A stretch of DNA of 22,485 nt from positions 1-22,485 of the forward strand of contig CAZPDW010000015.1 in NCBI GenBank assembly GCA_964585535.1, in the 5' to 3' direction. Positions within the stretch are counted from its first letter, which is position 1. Each line of letters begins with the position of its first letter. Below, in pieces: positions 6,901 to 13,865 of this stretch. Origin of the DNA: JAUVYV01 sp964585535. GTDB taxonomy: Bacteria; Planctomycetota; Phycisphaerae; Sedimentisphaerales; Anaerobacaceae. The notes under the pieces are model-generated. The model worked only from the letters and a program-made list of their open reading frames with translations. It was not told the DNA's origin and ran no database searches. The translations under genes were made by a program, and so were the position numbers.

Positions 6901-9690
6901 AATCCTGTCGTGTCCCTTTCCGGGATAAAAGTTGGCGACGCAAAGAGCGATGTATTTTGTAGTGATAGCGTACTTGCTGCGGAAATCGACCGCGGGTACG
7001 CTGCCGAACTCTTCCTCGCAGACGCCGTTGGGTATAACAACGCTGTTGCCAAAACCGTGGTTTCGGGCGAACTGGTAATCCTGGTATGATTGAGAGTGGT
7101 AAACAGCCGCATCGTATTTCGGCAGACAGGCGGGTAAAATCTGCGAGAAGTATTCTTTGAACTGAGGCCATTGCAGATGTGTGCTGTCGGCTAAGGCGCT
7201 GTAGCCGCAGGGTGCGATGATGTTTACCCGCCCCGGGGCGGTCGCATCGAGCGTCTCGAAGGCAAGGTCGGTGGCCCACTGCTGGGCGGCGTAATTGAGG
7301 ACGACATTTGCGGGATTTTCGAGCAGGAAATGTTTGTAACGTTCGACGTCGGTGCCGCGGATGCCTCTTGCCCGCGAGCCGGTTACGTCGAACTGTTCGA
7401 TTTTCACGCCGTTTAAGTCGCTGAACGTCCTGTCGGGCAGCCGCGTAGTTGCGACGGTGACATTATGGCCCCGGCTTACAAGTCGTTCGGAAAGCTGCTG
7501 AATTACTTTTTCGGCTCCCCCTATATGAGGGTAATAAAACTCTACAGTATGGAGTATTTCTAACGAACTCTTGCTTTCGTTCAGTAACTTCGCCGGTTTC
7601 ACACTGCGGTGCCGCCGATTTTTCGAAAGCTGCTCATCGTAATACCGGCCGATTTCCCCGGCGGCTTTTTTGAGCTGCTTTGGCTTTGTGCTTACGATGC
7701 TTTCCGGGTGAAGCCGGATTTTGTGCAGAATTTCGGGGATGTTTGCAAGTTTGAATCCCGCCAGCAGCGCCTGGGCGAAGAAATCGTAATCCTCAGCGGG
7801 GATGAAGTCATCGCGATAGCCGCCGATTTGCCGGACAACCTCACGGCGCATCAGCGAGGCGCTGTGAATCATCGAGTTGACTCGTCCGAAAGTCTCGCGG
7901 ATTTTTGCCGGCTCCGACCCAATTGCAGGAAAACCCCGCCTGTTGCCGTCGTTGTCGAAGTACTCCGCAAAACAGCCGACGATATCAACGTCGGGATTCT
8001 GCTGAAGGTAATCCACAAGCCGTTCGAGTTTTGCCGGCAGTGATATGTCATCTCCGTCGTGGTTCAGGAGGTATTTTGAATCCGGATGCGTGGAGCCGAT
8101 GGCCAAATTTCTCGCCTCGACAACCCCTTTGTGGTCCGATGCGATTAGCTTTATCCTTTCGTCGCGGGCCTGGAAAGACTTTGCAATTTCCAGCGTCTTA
8201 TCCGTCGAGCCGTCGTCAACAATTACAAGCTCGAAATCGGTATAGCTCTGGTTGAGGATTGATTCGATGGTATCGGCCAGGTATTTTTGTTCGTTGCGAA
8301 CGGCCATAAAAATCGAAACGGCAGGGCCGGCGGGATGTGCCTCATCACGCAGCATTTCGTCAAGTTTTTTACACCATACCCGCCAGAGCGTCTGCTCGGA
8401 ATCCGAGTCATCGATAAGGTAATCGCGGAGCAGATTTTTGGCTGTCTCAGCAAGGCGGCCAGAGTCGATATTTCGGGCCTTTTTTGCGGTGACGGTAATG
8501 TTGTGCGTCATTTTCCACTGTGAGCTGTCGAAACGGATGTCGGCGAAACCCAGGGCGTCGAGGATGTGCCGGAATTTTTCTTCGTACCACCCGTCCTTAT
8601 GGACAGCCCAGGCGGCTTCATTCGAGCCGAAGATGTGTCTGAGGACGCTTTGCTTCTGTTTATAGCCACAGGACGTATCCGAGATGAGCCGTGCAGATTC
8701 AAGGATGTCGGGCGTTTCAATGCGGAGCAGGCCGTTTGTCTTGAGCCACCTGTGCCATTTACAGAGCAGCGTCATTGCCGTCGGTCTGTCGAAGTGCTCG
8801 AAGAGGTGGTGAAGACGTATTTCATCGACGCAGCCGGGCGGCAATTTAAGTTTTGTAATGTCGGCGTAAAGGTCGGCGACAGATGACTTCTGAACCGGAT
8901 GTTGCGACGGAGGAAAATCGATATTGATGTAACTTTCGAGGTGTTTTTCGCCGCAGCCGAGATGCAGCCGCAGGGACTGCCCCGGGGTCCAAAGACCATC
9001 ACTAACCAACTGTTCCATAAAAGAACGTTCATCCCTTCCCGAATGACAGGATTGTGTCTTCGCGGCCACAAGCATTTGCCCAGGCTCAGCGCTTTGCCTT
9101 TTGCTTCGGCAGTACTCGTCAACCGTATCCCTGGCCCGATACGGAACAGCTATAATTACATCCTCCCAAATCAGAACGTACCTGTGTTGTCTGCCGTTTT
9201 TTAGGGCACGAAATACATCCTTGATACCGGGCCACTGCTCAACCGAGTGTGGTTTGGGCGGCCCGGATACAAACAGGCGCGCATCATCAATGAAAATAAA
9301 ATGCTCATGTTCCGAGTTGTTTATGATACCGATTTCTTCCAGAAGCGGACACTCGTCACCGCTGCCAAAAGTTGGTCCGCCGCTCCAGTGTGCGTCCAGC
9401 CAGAACAGAGCGGCCCCGTCAAGGCCTTTAAGAACATCGCGAAGTTTATCTCGACTATCCCCACATACAAAATTGATATTACTAACACTCGAATACTTCC
9501 GAACCACCTTGTTGTAGAAATGTTCGGAGGCCTCGATTGTTATCACCCGGTCAAAAACGCTGCCGGCCCAGCAAGCGGTGCCGCCCAGATAGGTGCCTGT
9601 TTCAACAAACGTGGAGATGCCGTACTCGTGCCTGAGCAGGGAGATTAAGGCAGTTGGCGGTCCCACATCGACGGAGTTTATGCGTCCCAC
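3904..9690 (-). CDS. Giant multidomain glycosyltransferase/methyltransferase fusion (1928 residues)
   Basis: Cytoplasmic enzyme probably building or modifying an oligosaccharide. Seven domains read in one uninterrupted frame. (1) Residues about 1-205: class I methyltransferase-like, with ETGTYLGGT and FWLDAHWSGG. (2) About 235-410: a second SAM-methyltransferase-like domain with LHLGCGEKH at 242-250. (3) About 455-690: GT2 with IVDDGSTD and a DGDD metal site near 545. (4) About 708-1080: GT4 with FYYPHIGGAEK and the EX7E motif ECFPLVILE near 993. (5) About 1103-1372: a divergent GT-A-like domain with VDDN. (6) About 1396-1601: GT2 with IIDDCSTD and DSDD. (7) About 1677-1920: GT2 with VIVTYNRTG and LDDDA. 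There are no membrane helices or signal peptide. The start is GTG at 9690, with AGAGG about 9 bases upstream, overlapping the preceding gene by 13 bases. A G8 run (5555-5562) and an A8 run (4665-4672) on the coding strand fall in linkers before domains 6 and 7. Glycosylation of flagellar proteins is inferred from location. Substrates are unknown. Confidence 0.88.
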   Translation of the reverse strand: MGRINSVDVGPPTALISLLRHEYGISTFVETGTYLGGTACWAGSVFDRVITIEASEHFYNKVVRKYSSVSNINFVCGDSRDKLRDVLKGLDGAALFWLDAHWSGGPTFGSGDECPLLEEIGIINNSEHEHFIFIDDARLFVSGPPKPHSVEQWPGIKDVFRALKNGRQHRYVLIWEDVIIAVPYRARDTVDEYCRSKRQSAEPGQMLVAAKTQSCHSGRDERSFMEQLVSDGLWTPGQSLRLHLGCGEKHLESYINIDFPPSQHPVQKSSVADLYADITKLKLPPGCVDEIRLHHLFEHFDRPTAMTLLCKWHRWLKTNGLLRIETPDILESARLISDTSCGYKQKQSVLRHIFGSNEAAWAVHKDGWYEEKFRHILDALGFADIRFDSSQWKMTHNITVTAKKARNIDSGRLAETAKNLLRDYLIDDSDSEQTLWRVWCKKLDEMLRDEAHPAGPAVSIFMAVRNEQKYLADTIESILNQSYTDFELVIVDDGSTDKTLEIAKSFQARDERIKLIASDHKGVVEARNLAIGSTHPDSKYLLNHDGDDISLPAKLERLVDYLQQNPDVDIVGCFAEYFDNDGNRRGFPAIGSEPAKIRETFGRVNSMIHSASLMRREVVRQIGGYRDDFIPAEDYDFFAQALLAGFKLANIPEILHKIRLHPESIVSTKPKQLKKAAGEIGRYYDEQLSKNRRHRSVKPAKLLNESKSSLEILHTVEFYYPHIGGAEKVIQQLSERLVSRGHNVTVATTRLPDRTFSDLNGVKIEQFDVTGSRARGIRGTDVERYKHFLLENPANVVLNYAAQQWATDLAFETLDATAPGRVNIIAPCGYSALADSTHLQWPQFKEYFSQILPACLPKYDAAVYHSQSYQDYQFARNHGFGNSVVIPNGVCEEEFGSVPAVDFRSKYAITTKYIALCVANFYPGKGHDRIIECVRQMNRADLTMVFIGRQGGELAGLRKLADGLNIQFCVDIDRQDTLAAYHQADIFLFGSQIECFPLVILEAKASRTAFVSTDCGNVSELAGGVVCPAEKMAHYANRILDGEQLRTALAGDGLKEYAEKYTYSSVVDKYERLYLSLYRKKFGSGQPMLSLPAARKKESPGEDKQITALVFSKDRAMQLQATIESFSLHCRDGNTAELVVLYKTSNDLHHGQYERLKTDFPNVSFVEEVDFNEQVVSIVSRRRYILFAVDDNIFVNSFRLKDVISALEKQTDAVGFSLRLGKNTGFCYMLSAVQRMPDFTPPARGILRYDWTGAEHDFGYPLEVSSSVYRRGDVLELLGQKSFTNPNTLESMMSSNKELFKSKPYLLTFESSVTFCNPVNIVQNVYQNNRRAAAYSYTSEQLADSFSKGKRIDIAKYAGFTPNGAHQEVQLYFRPAGGGSEKVTDEYGLGDESERRPEFSVVMANYDNARYICEAVESVLGQSFTDWELIIIDDCSTDNSLQIIDKYLTDNRIRLIRHETNKGYVAALKTGISSVRSRLFGILDSDDTLAENALAVMCRHHLDSPDCGLIYSQFICCDENLKPQNAGFCRRIPEGLTSIDVDAVSHFKTFKLDYYLTTAGFDEAILYAEDKDIIYKMEEVGKLKFVDEPLYFYREVTQGQSHLPEKMAIGFKSKLNAQINAIERRSQLDSPAGYFLEANERFMRGRFDLAAVLMRKYRLSANYAELPRTVVTAKKTPDIDVSVVIVTYNRTGDVVKCLQSLAEQDDRRFEIILVDNGGTDFDAVKAHIDRFVGCPVNFRLSEGRNIGACCAKGRILAFLDDDAVVGEDYIGSIKAAFETYDIAGLRGKALPKTSPGANNNAKRYDLGPNPFPTFCDLEGGSAFLRKVFLSMDGMDPLLFAHEGPDLTYRIAEKFGVLNKVIYWPYTAIYTDNLTGPAQQQKERAYRLIEVYLQLKHKRNIFVMRKAVEDNYLPGSPAARPAGLKKLRL

Positions 9691-10070
9691 AATCCAGTTC
9701 CTCTATCAATGTTATCATCACCAAATCGTGTTCCAAAAGCATCCCGAAGCTCGGTTCGGTTGAGGTTCTCCCGATAGCTCTTTACAGTCATTTTGCCTTT
9801 GTGAATCTGTTTCATCTGCCTTGATATTTCATCTTTTCCGCTCGTTATTAACAGGTGCAGGTTCCGGTAGAGTTTTTCGAGTCCTGTGCGGCGCCGCCTG
9901 AACCGGGGCATTTCGAGCAGATGTAAGGCGGTGATTTTTTTTACGAGGGCGCCACCCTGCTCGCTTAGCTGTTCGACGGTTGCAACGTTTCCCTGCCGAG
10001 CAAGGTCGATTTGCTTTTGGAGCAAATTTTGCAAATCATCAAGCAGTTTTGTCGGCTCGGAATTAGTCAT
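9678..10070 (-). CDS. Small helical protein, candidate FliT/FlgN-type flagellar chaperone
   Basis: A protein of 130 residues, not recognised with certainty. It looks almost wholly alpha-helical and soluble: a first amphipathic helix (LLDDLQNLLQKQIDLARQG), a second region with EQLSEQGGALVKKITALHLL, a basic RFRRRRTGLEKLYRNLHLL helix, then EISRQMKQIHKGKMTVKSYR and a polar tail. Size, helix pattern, the 'one-to-a-few residues before a Tyr' end and the setting beside fliD fit FliT/FlgN-like export chaperones, and a separate FlgN-like gene exists at 17194-17715. The ATG at 10070 overlaps the upstream stop as ATGA, suggesting translational coupling, with GGGAG upstream. The 3' end overlaps the GTG of the giant glycosyltransferase by 13 bases. 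The gene contains an A8 run (coding strand, 9935-9942). It could instead be a partner of the glycosyltransferases. Confidence 0.6.
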   Translation of the reverse strand: MTNSEPTKLLDDLQNLLQKQIDLARQGNVATVEQLSEQGGALVKKITALHLLEMPRFRRRRTGLEKLYRNLHLLITSGKDEISRQMKQIHKGKMTVKSYRENLNRTELRDAFGTRFGDDNIDRGTGLWDA

Positions 10071-10732
10071 CCGGCCCGCTCCCTTTTGTTTTCGTTTTGG
10101 TAAAGCGTTCGGTCAAGCTCTTCGAGCAGGTTAGCGGCTTCGCTGTGGTTCGGGTCCAGCGTCAGCAGGTCGGCGAGCAGCTTTCGAGCGTCATCCAGCC
10201 GTTCGTCTTTCATATATAAAGCGGCAAGGGAAAACATCACGGAGCTGTCGCCCGGGTGCATATTCAAATACGTCTGAAGATAGTGGATTATTTTCTCGAA
10301 TGTACCCATTTGGCAGGACGTCTGGAAAAGACCCAGCAGTGCGGTGAGGTTGTCGCCGTCGAGCTCGAGGCATCGAAGGTACAGCTCGAATGCCTGCTGG
10401 TAATCCGAGCGCTGCTGTGCAATCATAGCCAGGCCCGCGTATGCCTTCGAGCAGTTTTTGTCGAGGCGGCAGGCGACCCTGAAGGCAATCTCGGCATCAT
10501 CGAGCAGGTTTTCCTGCAGGGCGATAACGCCGAGTCCAACGTACGGGTCCGGCTCATCGGGGGCAAGCGACGCAGCTTTTTCGTAGTACCGCCGGGCCTC
10601 GTCGAATTTGCCGAGCGAGGTGCAGGAGTCGCCGAGCTGCCGGAGGACCTCGTAGTGCTGGGTCGAGTTGTGAGCTTCGGCAGCTTCTTCCTCTCGTCGG
10701 TCGGCCAGCATTGTTCGTTTTTCTTCAGGCAT
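10067..10732 (-). CDS. TPR-repeat protein in the glycosylation unit
   Basis: A soluble protein of 221 residues made almost entirely of tetratricopeptide repeats, a protein-binding scaffold. After a charged N-terminus (ADRREEEAAEAH) about five repeats can be read, each with the Gly/Ala-Tyr-Ala pattern. Examples are LGDSCTSLGKFDEARRYYEKA, YVGLGVIALQENLLDDAEIAF, AYAGLAMIAQQRSDYQQAFEL and FSLAALYMKDERLDDARKLL. The frame extends upstream to a TTG at 10798, but ATG at 10732 is chosen because it has AGGA about 10 bases upstream and avoids overlapping the preceding gene. It follows that gene by 16 bases and overlaps the next by ATGA. No catalytic domain is visible. Presenting an acceptor protein to the glycosyltransferases is an inference. 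Confidence 0.85.
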   Translation of the reverse strand: MPEEKRTMLADRREEEAAEAHNSTQHYEVLRQLGDSCTSLGKFDEARRYYEKAASLAPDEPDPYVGLGVIALQENLLDDAEIAFRVACRLDKNCSKAYAGLAMIAQQRSDYQQAFELYLRCLELDGDNLTALLGLFQTSCQMGTFEKIIHYLQTYLNMHPGDSSVMFSLAALYMKDERLDDARKLLADLLTLDPNHSEAANLLEELDRTLYQNENKRERAG

Positions 10733-10748
10733 TATGGAGTTTCCTAAG

Positions 10749-12350
10749 TCATTGTGAGTTCTGATTTGTGAGCGTTGGCTCACAGCGGCCGCAATCAAAG
10801 CCGGGGTTCAATATAAGCTCGGCCTTTTCAAGCAGCTCGACGGCGGAGTGGAAATCGCCGCGGCGGCGTTTGAGCTTCGCTTCAAGCAGGAGGGTATCGA
10901 CTGTCGGGCGCTGCCGATTGACGGTATGGCAGATTTCGGCGGCTTTGTCGTCCCGACCCGCTTTGAAAAGGGCGGCGGCGGCAAGCGATTTCATCCAGAG
11001 CTGATTGTGGTAGTTTTCGGCAATGTACTCGTATATCCCGGCGGCGCCGAGCCGGTCGCCCGTTTTCTCGGCATTTTGTGCCTTTTTCAGCAGGGTATCG
11101 AGCTGAAAGGGTATTTCATCCGGACGAATCCGCCTCAGCGTTATTTTTGCCGCTTTGATAGCTTCTCGCAAAGGCAAGCCAGGAAAAGTATCAATTGCGT
11201 AACGCAAATGTTCGGTTTTAAGAACGACCGCCCGGAGCCGGTCCGTGGAGCCCTCAAGCTCGAAGGCCTCATTTTCCACTGTATTGTTGATAAGTGCGTA
11301 GAGCGAATCTTCCAGCCACATCTCGCCCACGGGGAAACCGGCCGGCACAACGCTTACGTATTCCGATTGACACTGCCCGAGTACGGCGGCTATGCGTTCG
11401 ATTTGCGAGGCCGAACGGTCAACGCCGACGGTAACGATATTGGGCATATCGGTATTGAGCCGATTGATGTCCGCGCCGGGCATCGGCAGGTAAAGCTTGT
11501 ATGGGTAGAACGTATAACGCCAGATAAGTCCCAGGGTGGCGCCAGCGCGGGAGTCGAACCGCTCGGCGAGCAAAATGATTGACAAATCCTTGATTTTCGA
11601 CCAGGGTTTCGGCGGCCTTGTGGTCCGGATTGTCAGCGCGTTTTTCGTATATGCCTGTTTGTCCCGTCGTTGTTTGAAGGATATTCTCTCGGTGTCATCG
11701 GCGGGCTGATAGAATTCGCCGGTTATCCGGGGTGTATGAAAAAAATCGCAGAAGAAAACAAGTCGTCTTGTTATGTCCCAGTCAATCAGCACGCTGAGGT
11801 TTTCGTTGTAAGGGCCTGTTTTTTCGATGAGGCCCCTTTCGTGCAGGAAACTGACGTGCAGAACATTGTTGAAATAAAGCATTACAAAGCGGTCGAAGTC
11901 CCTGCTTACTTTGACGACTTTGCTCAGTGCGGTACGCGAGCCGTCCGGGGCGGTTTTGCAATACACCTTGTAAAGGTCGCTATAGGCGGCGGCGCAGTCC
12001 GGGTGCTCCTGCAGTGCGCCGACGAGCGTTTCGACGTGGTTCTGGTAGAACAGGTCGTCGTCGTCGAGATAGGCGACGTATTTGCCGTCGGCCTTTTCGA
12101 GTGCCTCATTCAGCGAGGCCGCCTTACCGCGGTTTTCTTTCCTGTTTATGAATACGACCCTTTTGTCGCTGAATGAATTGACCACGTCGGCGACGTCGCA
12201 CCCGCCGTCATTAACGACGATTGGCTGAAGATTGGTATAGCCCTGCCGGAGCACACTCGCCAGGGCGCAGGCAAGGTACCGGGGCCTGTTAAAGGTCGAT
12301 ATAATGACACTGACCAACGGGCTGCATTTGTGTTCGTTTTTTTCTGCCAT
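10749..12350 (-). CDS. GT2 glycosyltransferase with degenerate second GT-like domain and C-terminal TPRs
   Basis: A predicted cytoplasmic glycosyltransferase of 533 residues. Residues about 10-235 are a GT2 (GT-A fold) domain: LVSVIISTFNRPRYL, VNDGG at 46-50, NRGKAASLNEAL, and the metal-binding stretch DDDD at 96-99. Residues about 254-390 look like a second GT-A domain that has lost its site: LSIILLAERFDSRAGATLGL begins like a GT2, but where the acidic motif should be the sequence reads YVSVVPAGFPVGEMW. Residues about 416-512 form TPR-like repeats (KTGDRLGAAGIYEYIAENY, KAGRDDKAAEICHTVNRQRP, RRGDFHSAVELLEKAELIL). ATG at 12350 is preferred over the TTG at 12413, which would lie inside the upstream gene, although no strong ribosome site precedes it. 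That suggests coupling to the gene 19 bases upstream. The acceptor is unknown; flagellar proteins are likely from context. Confidence 0.85.
   Translation of the reverse strand: MAEKNEHKCSPLVSVIISTFNRPRYLACALASVLRQGYTNLQPIVVNDGGCDVADVVNSFSDKRVVFINRKENRGKAASLNEALEKADGKYVAYLDDDDLFYQNHVETLVGALQEHPDCAAAYSDLYKVYCKTAPDGSRTALSKVVKVSRDFDRFVMLYFNNVLHVSFLHERGLIEKTGPYNENLSVLIDWDITRRLVFFCDFFHTPRITGEFYQPADDTERISFKQRRDKQAYTKNALTIRTTRPPKPWSKIKDLSIILLAERFDSRAGATLGLIWRYTFYPYKLYLPMPGADINRLNTDMPNIVTVGVDRSASQIERIAAVLGQCQSEYVSVVPAGFPVGEMWLEDSLYALINNTVENEAFELEGSTDRLRAVVLKTEHLRYAIDTFPGLPLREAIKAAKITLRRIRPDEIPFQLDTLLKKAQNAEKTGDRLGAAGIYEYIAENYHNQLWMKSLAAAALFKAGRDDKAAEICHTVNRQRPTVDTLLLEAKLKRRRGDFHSAVELLEKAELILNPGFDCGRCEPTLTNQNSQ
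10767..10784 (-). other. Short perfect stem-loop near the 3' end of the GT2-TPR gene
   Basis: TGTGAGC and GCTCACA form a 7-base-pair stem around a 4-base loop, about 18 bases before the stop codon and about 35 bases before the next start. No U tract follows, so it is not a standard terminator. A role in mRNA stability or coupling is possible, and it may be chance. Confidence 0.3.
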
Positions 12351-12362
12351 AACAAGCGTAAA

Positions 12363-12379
12363 GGCCGGTTCAGCCGGCC
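12363..12379 (-). other. GC-rich stem-loop spanning the stop codon of the TPR-GT4 gene
   Basis: GGCCGG and CCGGCC pair perfectly around a 5-base loop that holds most of the TGA stop (12370-12372). In the transcript the stem is followed by only three U, then a mixed sequence up to the next ATG at 12350, which lacks a clear ribosome site. It could tune the ratio of the two glycosyltransferases, as a partial terminator or a coupling element. The evidence is only the symmetry and the position. Confidence 0.35.
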
Positions 12380-13794
12380 GCCGACAATTCGCCGGCGTAT
12401 ATCTGTTCTTCAAGCCCGGTGAAAATTGCGTTTATTTCGTCGAGCTGTTTCTGCAGGGGATAAGTTTCTTCGACGAATCGCCGATATTCCCAGGGTTCGT
12501 ACGATTCATCGAGAATCAGCCGGCAGAAGTCTTCGGAGAGGTTAAACAAAAACCTGGGCGGCAATATCTCCTCGGCGCCGGGGAAGTTATGAACGACGGG
12601 TTTCAGCCCGCACGCCATTGCCTCGAGCAGTCCCACAGGATGGCCCTCAATAATACTCGTCGAGACGATATAGTGCTTGTCGTGCAGCCAGGCGCCGACG
12701 TCTTTCTGCCAGCCGTCAAAGAAAACAACGTCCTGAAGCCCGAGAGTCCGAACCATATATCTGAGGTACTGTTCGAGCGCAGAGTCCTGGAAGCGACCTG
12801 CAAAAAACAGCTTGTACTGCGGGTCGATGTAGTGCAGCTTCTGCATACATTGCAGGACAAAAGGCGGGTTTTTGACCATTCTCAGGTTCGCCAGAAAGGC
12901 GATATTTTTGCCTGGCGGCTTGTCGGTGAAGCCGAACTTATCAAGGTCGATGCCGTTCGGAATGGTCACGATACGGGTCCGATTCTCAATGCCCGGCACC
13001 TGTGTGAGAAGCGTGTCCCCCACAAAGGAGTTACCGACTGTAAGAAGAACGTCCACGTTGTTCCAGTCAACCTGCTGCGGCCAGGACTGGTATGCCTCGT
13101 AGCGGTGCAGCCGGACAATGTTCCTGCAGACCTTCGGTATCCTGGAGCCGATTACAGCGAGGTTGGTACACCATTCGAACCAGGATATATCACTCCAGTC
13201 CATCAGCTCTCTCATCTGCTGTTCGGTATTACCTTCGAAGAGGCGCACCCGAAAGCGATGCCCGGTGAACTCAACGACTTCGCTGAGAAATTGCATTCCA
13301 TCGGCACCGCAGAAGAAGGCGATTTTGGGCCTTTTCGAGCGAATGACTTCGACCATCGGCTTCAGCACCCTCTGGTCCGGTGCGATTTGCAGCGAGCGAA
13401 GCAGCATCTCGACGGCGCCGGCACTGTTGTTATTATTGAGGCAGACATTGGCGGCTCTGTTGAGCAAATCGGGGTTGAGTATGTCCATCTGCTCCATCTC
13501 ATCGAGAAGCTGAATAGCATCCTCGTCCCTGCCGGCGGCAAGATACGCCTCGGCCAGGTTCCATACAATCTCGGCGGAATCGCCGTCGAGCCGTCTCGCT
13601 CTGAGGAAATGCTCGATGGCCTCGTCGAATCGGCCTAAACAATGCAGTATGGCCCCGGCGTCGTTTATCGCCTCGGCGTCGCCGGGGGCACTGTTGATGT
13701 GCCGCTCGATGTACTCGAGGGCCTGCTGATGGCTGCCCGCCTCAGCGAGCTGCAATCCTTTCTCGTAGAAATCCTCATTTGTCTGTGTGTTCAT
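12370..13794 (-). CDS. TPR-GT4 glycosyltransferase, possible flagellar protein glycosyltransferase
   Basis: A protein of 474 residues with two parts. Residues 1 to about 150 are roughly four TPR repeats (LQLAEAGSHQQALEYIERH, AGAILHCLGRFDEAIEHFL, AEAYLAAGRDEDAIQLLDEM, AANVCLNNNNSAGAVEMLL). Residues about 154-450 are a GT4 (GT-B fold) domain with IPNGIDLDKF, LANLRMVKNPPFVLQCM and the EX7E motif EGHPVGLLE at 383-391, followed by AMACGLKPVV. The start ATG at 13794 has GGAG 8 bases upstream. It is the first gene of the unit behind a sigma-54-like promoter. The TPR-plus-glycosyltransferase plan recalls flagellin-modifying enzymes such as Caulobacter FlmG, whose TPR part binds flagellin, but the catalytic family may differ and similarity has not been tested. 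Sugar donor and acceptor are unknown. Confidence 0.88.
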   Translation of the reverse strand: MNTQTNEDFYEKGLQLAEAGSHQQALEYIERHINSAPGDAEAINDAGAILHCLGRFDEAIEHFLRARRLDGDSAEIVWNLAEAYLAAGRDEDAIQLLDEMEQMDILNPDLLNRAANVCLNNNNSAGAVEMLLRSLQIAPDQRVLKPMVEVIRSKRPKIAFFCGADGMQFLSEVVEFTGHRFRVRLFEGNTEQQMRELMDWSDISWFEWCTNLAVIGSRIPKVCRNIVRLHRYEAYQSWPQQVDWNNVDVLLTVGNSFVGDTLLTQVPGIENRTRIVTIPNGIDLDKFGFTDKPPGKNIAFLANLRMVKNPPFVLQCMQKLHYIDPQYKLFFAGRFQDSALEQYLRYMVRTLGLQDVVFFDGWQKDVGAWLHDKHYIVSTSIIEGHPVGLLEAMACGLKPVVHNFPGAEEILPPRFLFNLSEDFCRLILDESYEPWEYRRFVEETYPLQKQLDEINAIFTGLEEQIYAGELSAAG

Positions 13795-13865
13795 TTGCTC
13801 TGCTCCAAACGTTTCCCAAGAACCTTATGCGCCTAAAAGGGCACAGAACGACCGTCAGCAAGTGG

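Noticed and set aside
3904..9690. The idea that the giant frame is really several genes with separate starts
   Set aside because: The frame is uninterrupted for 1928 codons, domains are joined by short linkers, and I noticed no stop codon or well-placed internal ribosome site and start at the domain borders. Internal starts cannot be fully excluded.
10848..11582. A 244-codon open frame on the + strand opposite the GT2-TPR gene
   Set aside because: It is a mirror of the real gene with no motifs or start signals.
12351..12413. Upstream TTG start for the GT2-TPR gene (and similar TTG extensions at 10798 and 15201, and GTG at 3792 for fliD)
   Set aside because: They extend into the preceding gene or lack a well-spaced ribosome site, while a downstream ATG fits the family start better.
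12304..13638. A 444-codon open frame on the + strand opposite the TPR-GT4 gene
   Set aside because: It lies wholly antisense to a gene with clear TPR and GT4 motifs, has no recognisable domain and no ribosome site of note. Long antisense frames arise easily opposite genes with this codon bias.
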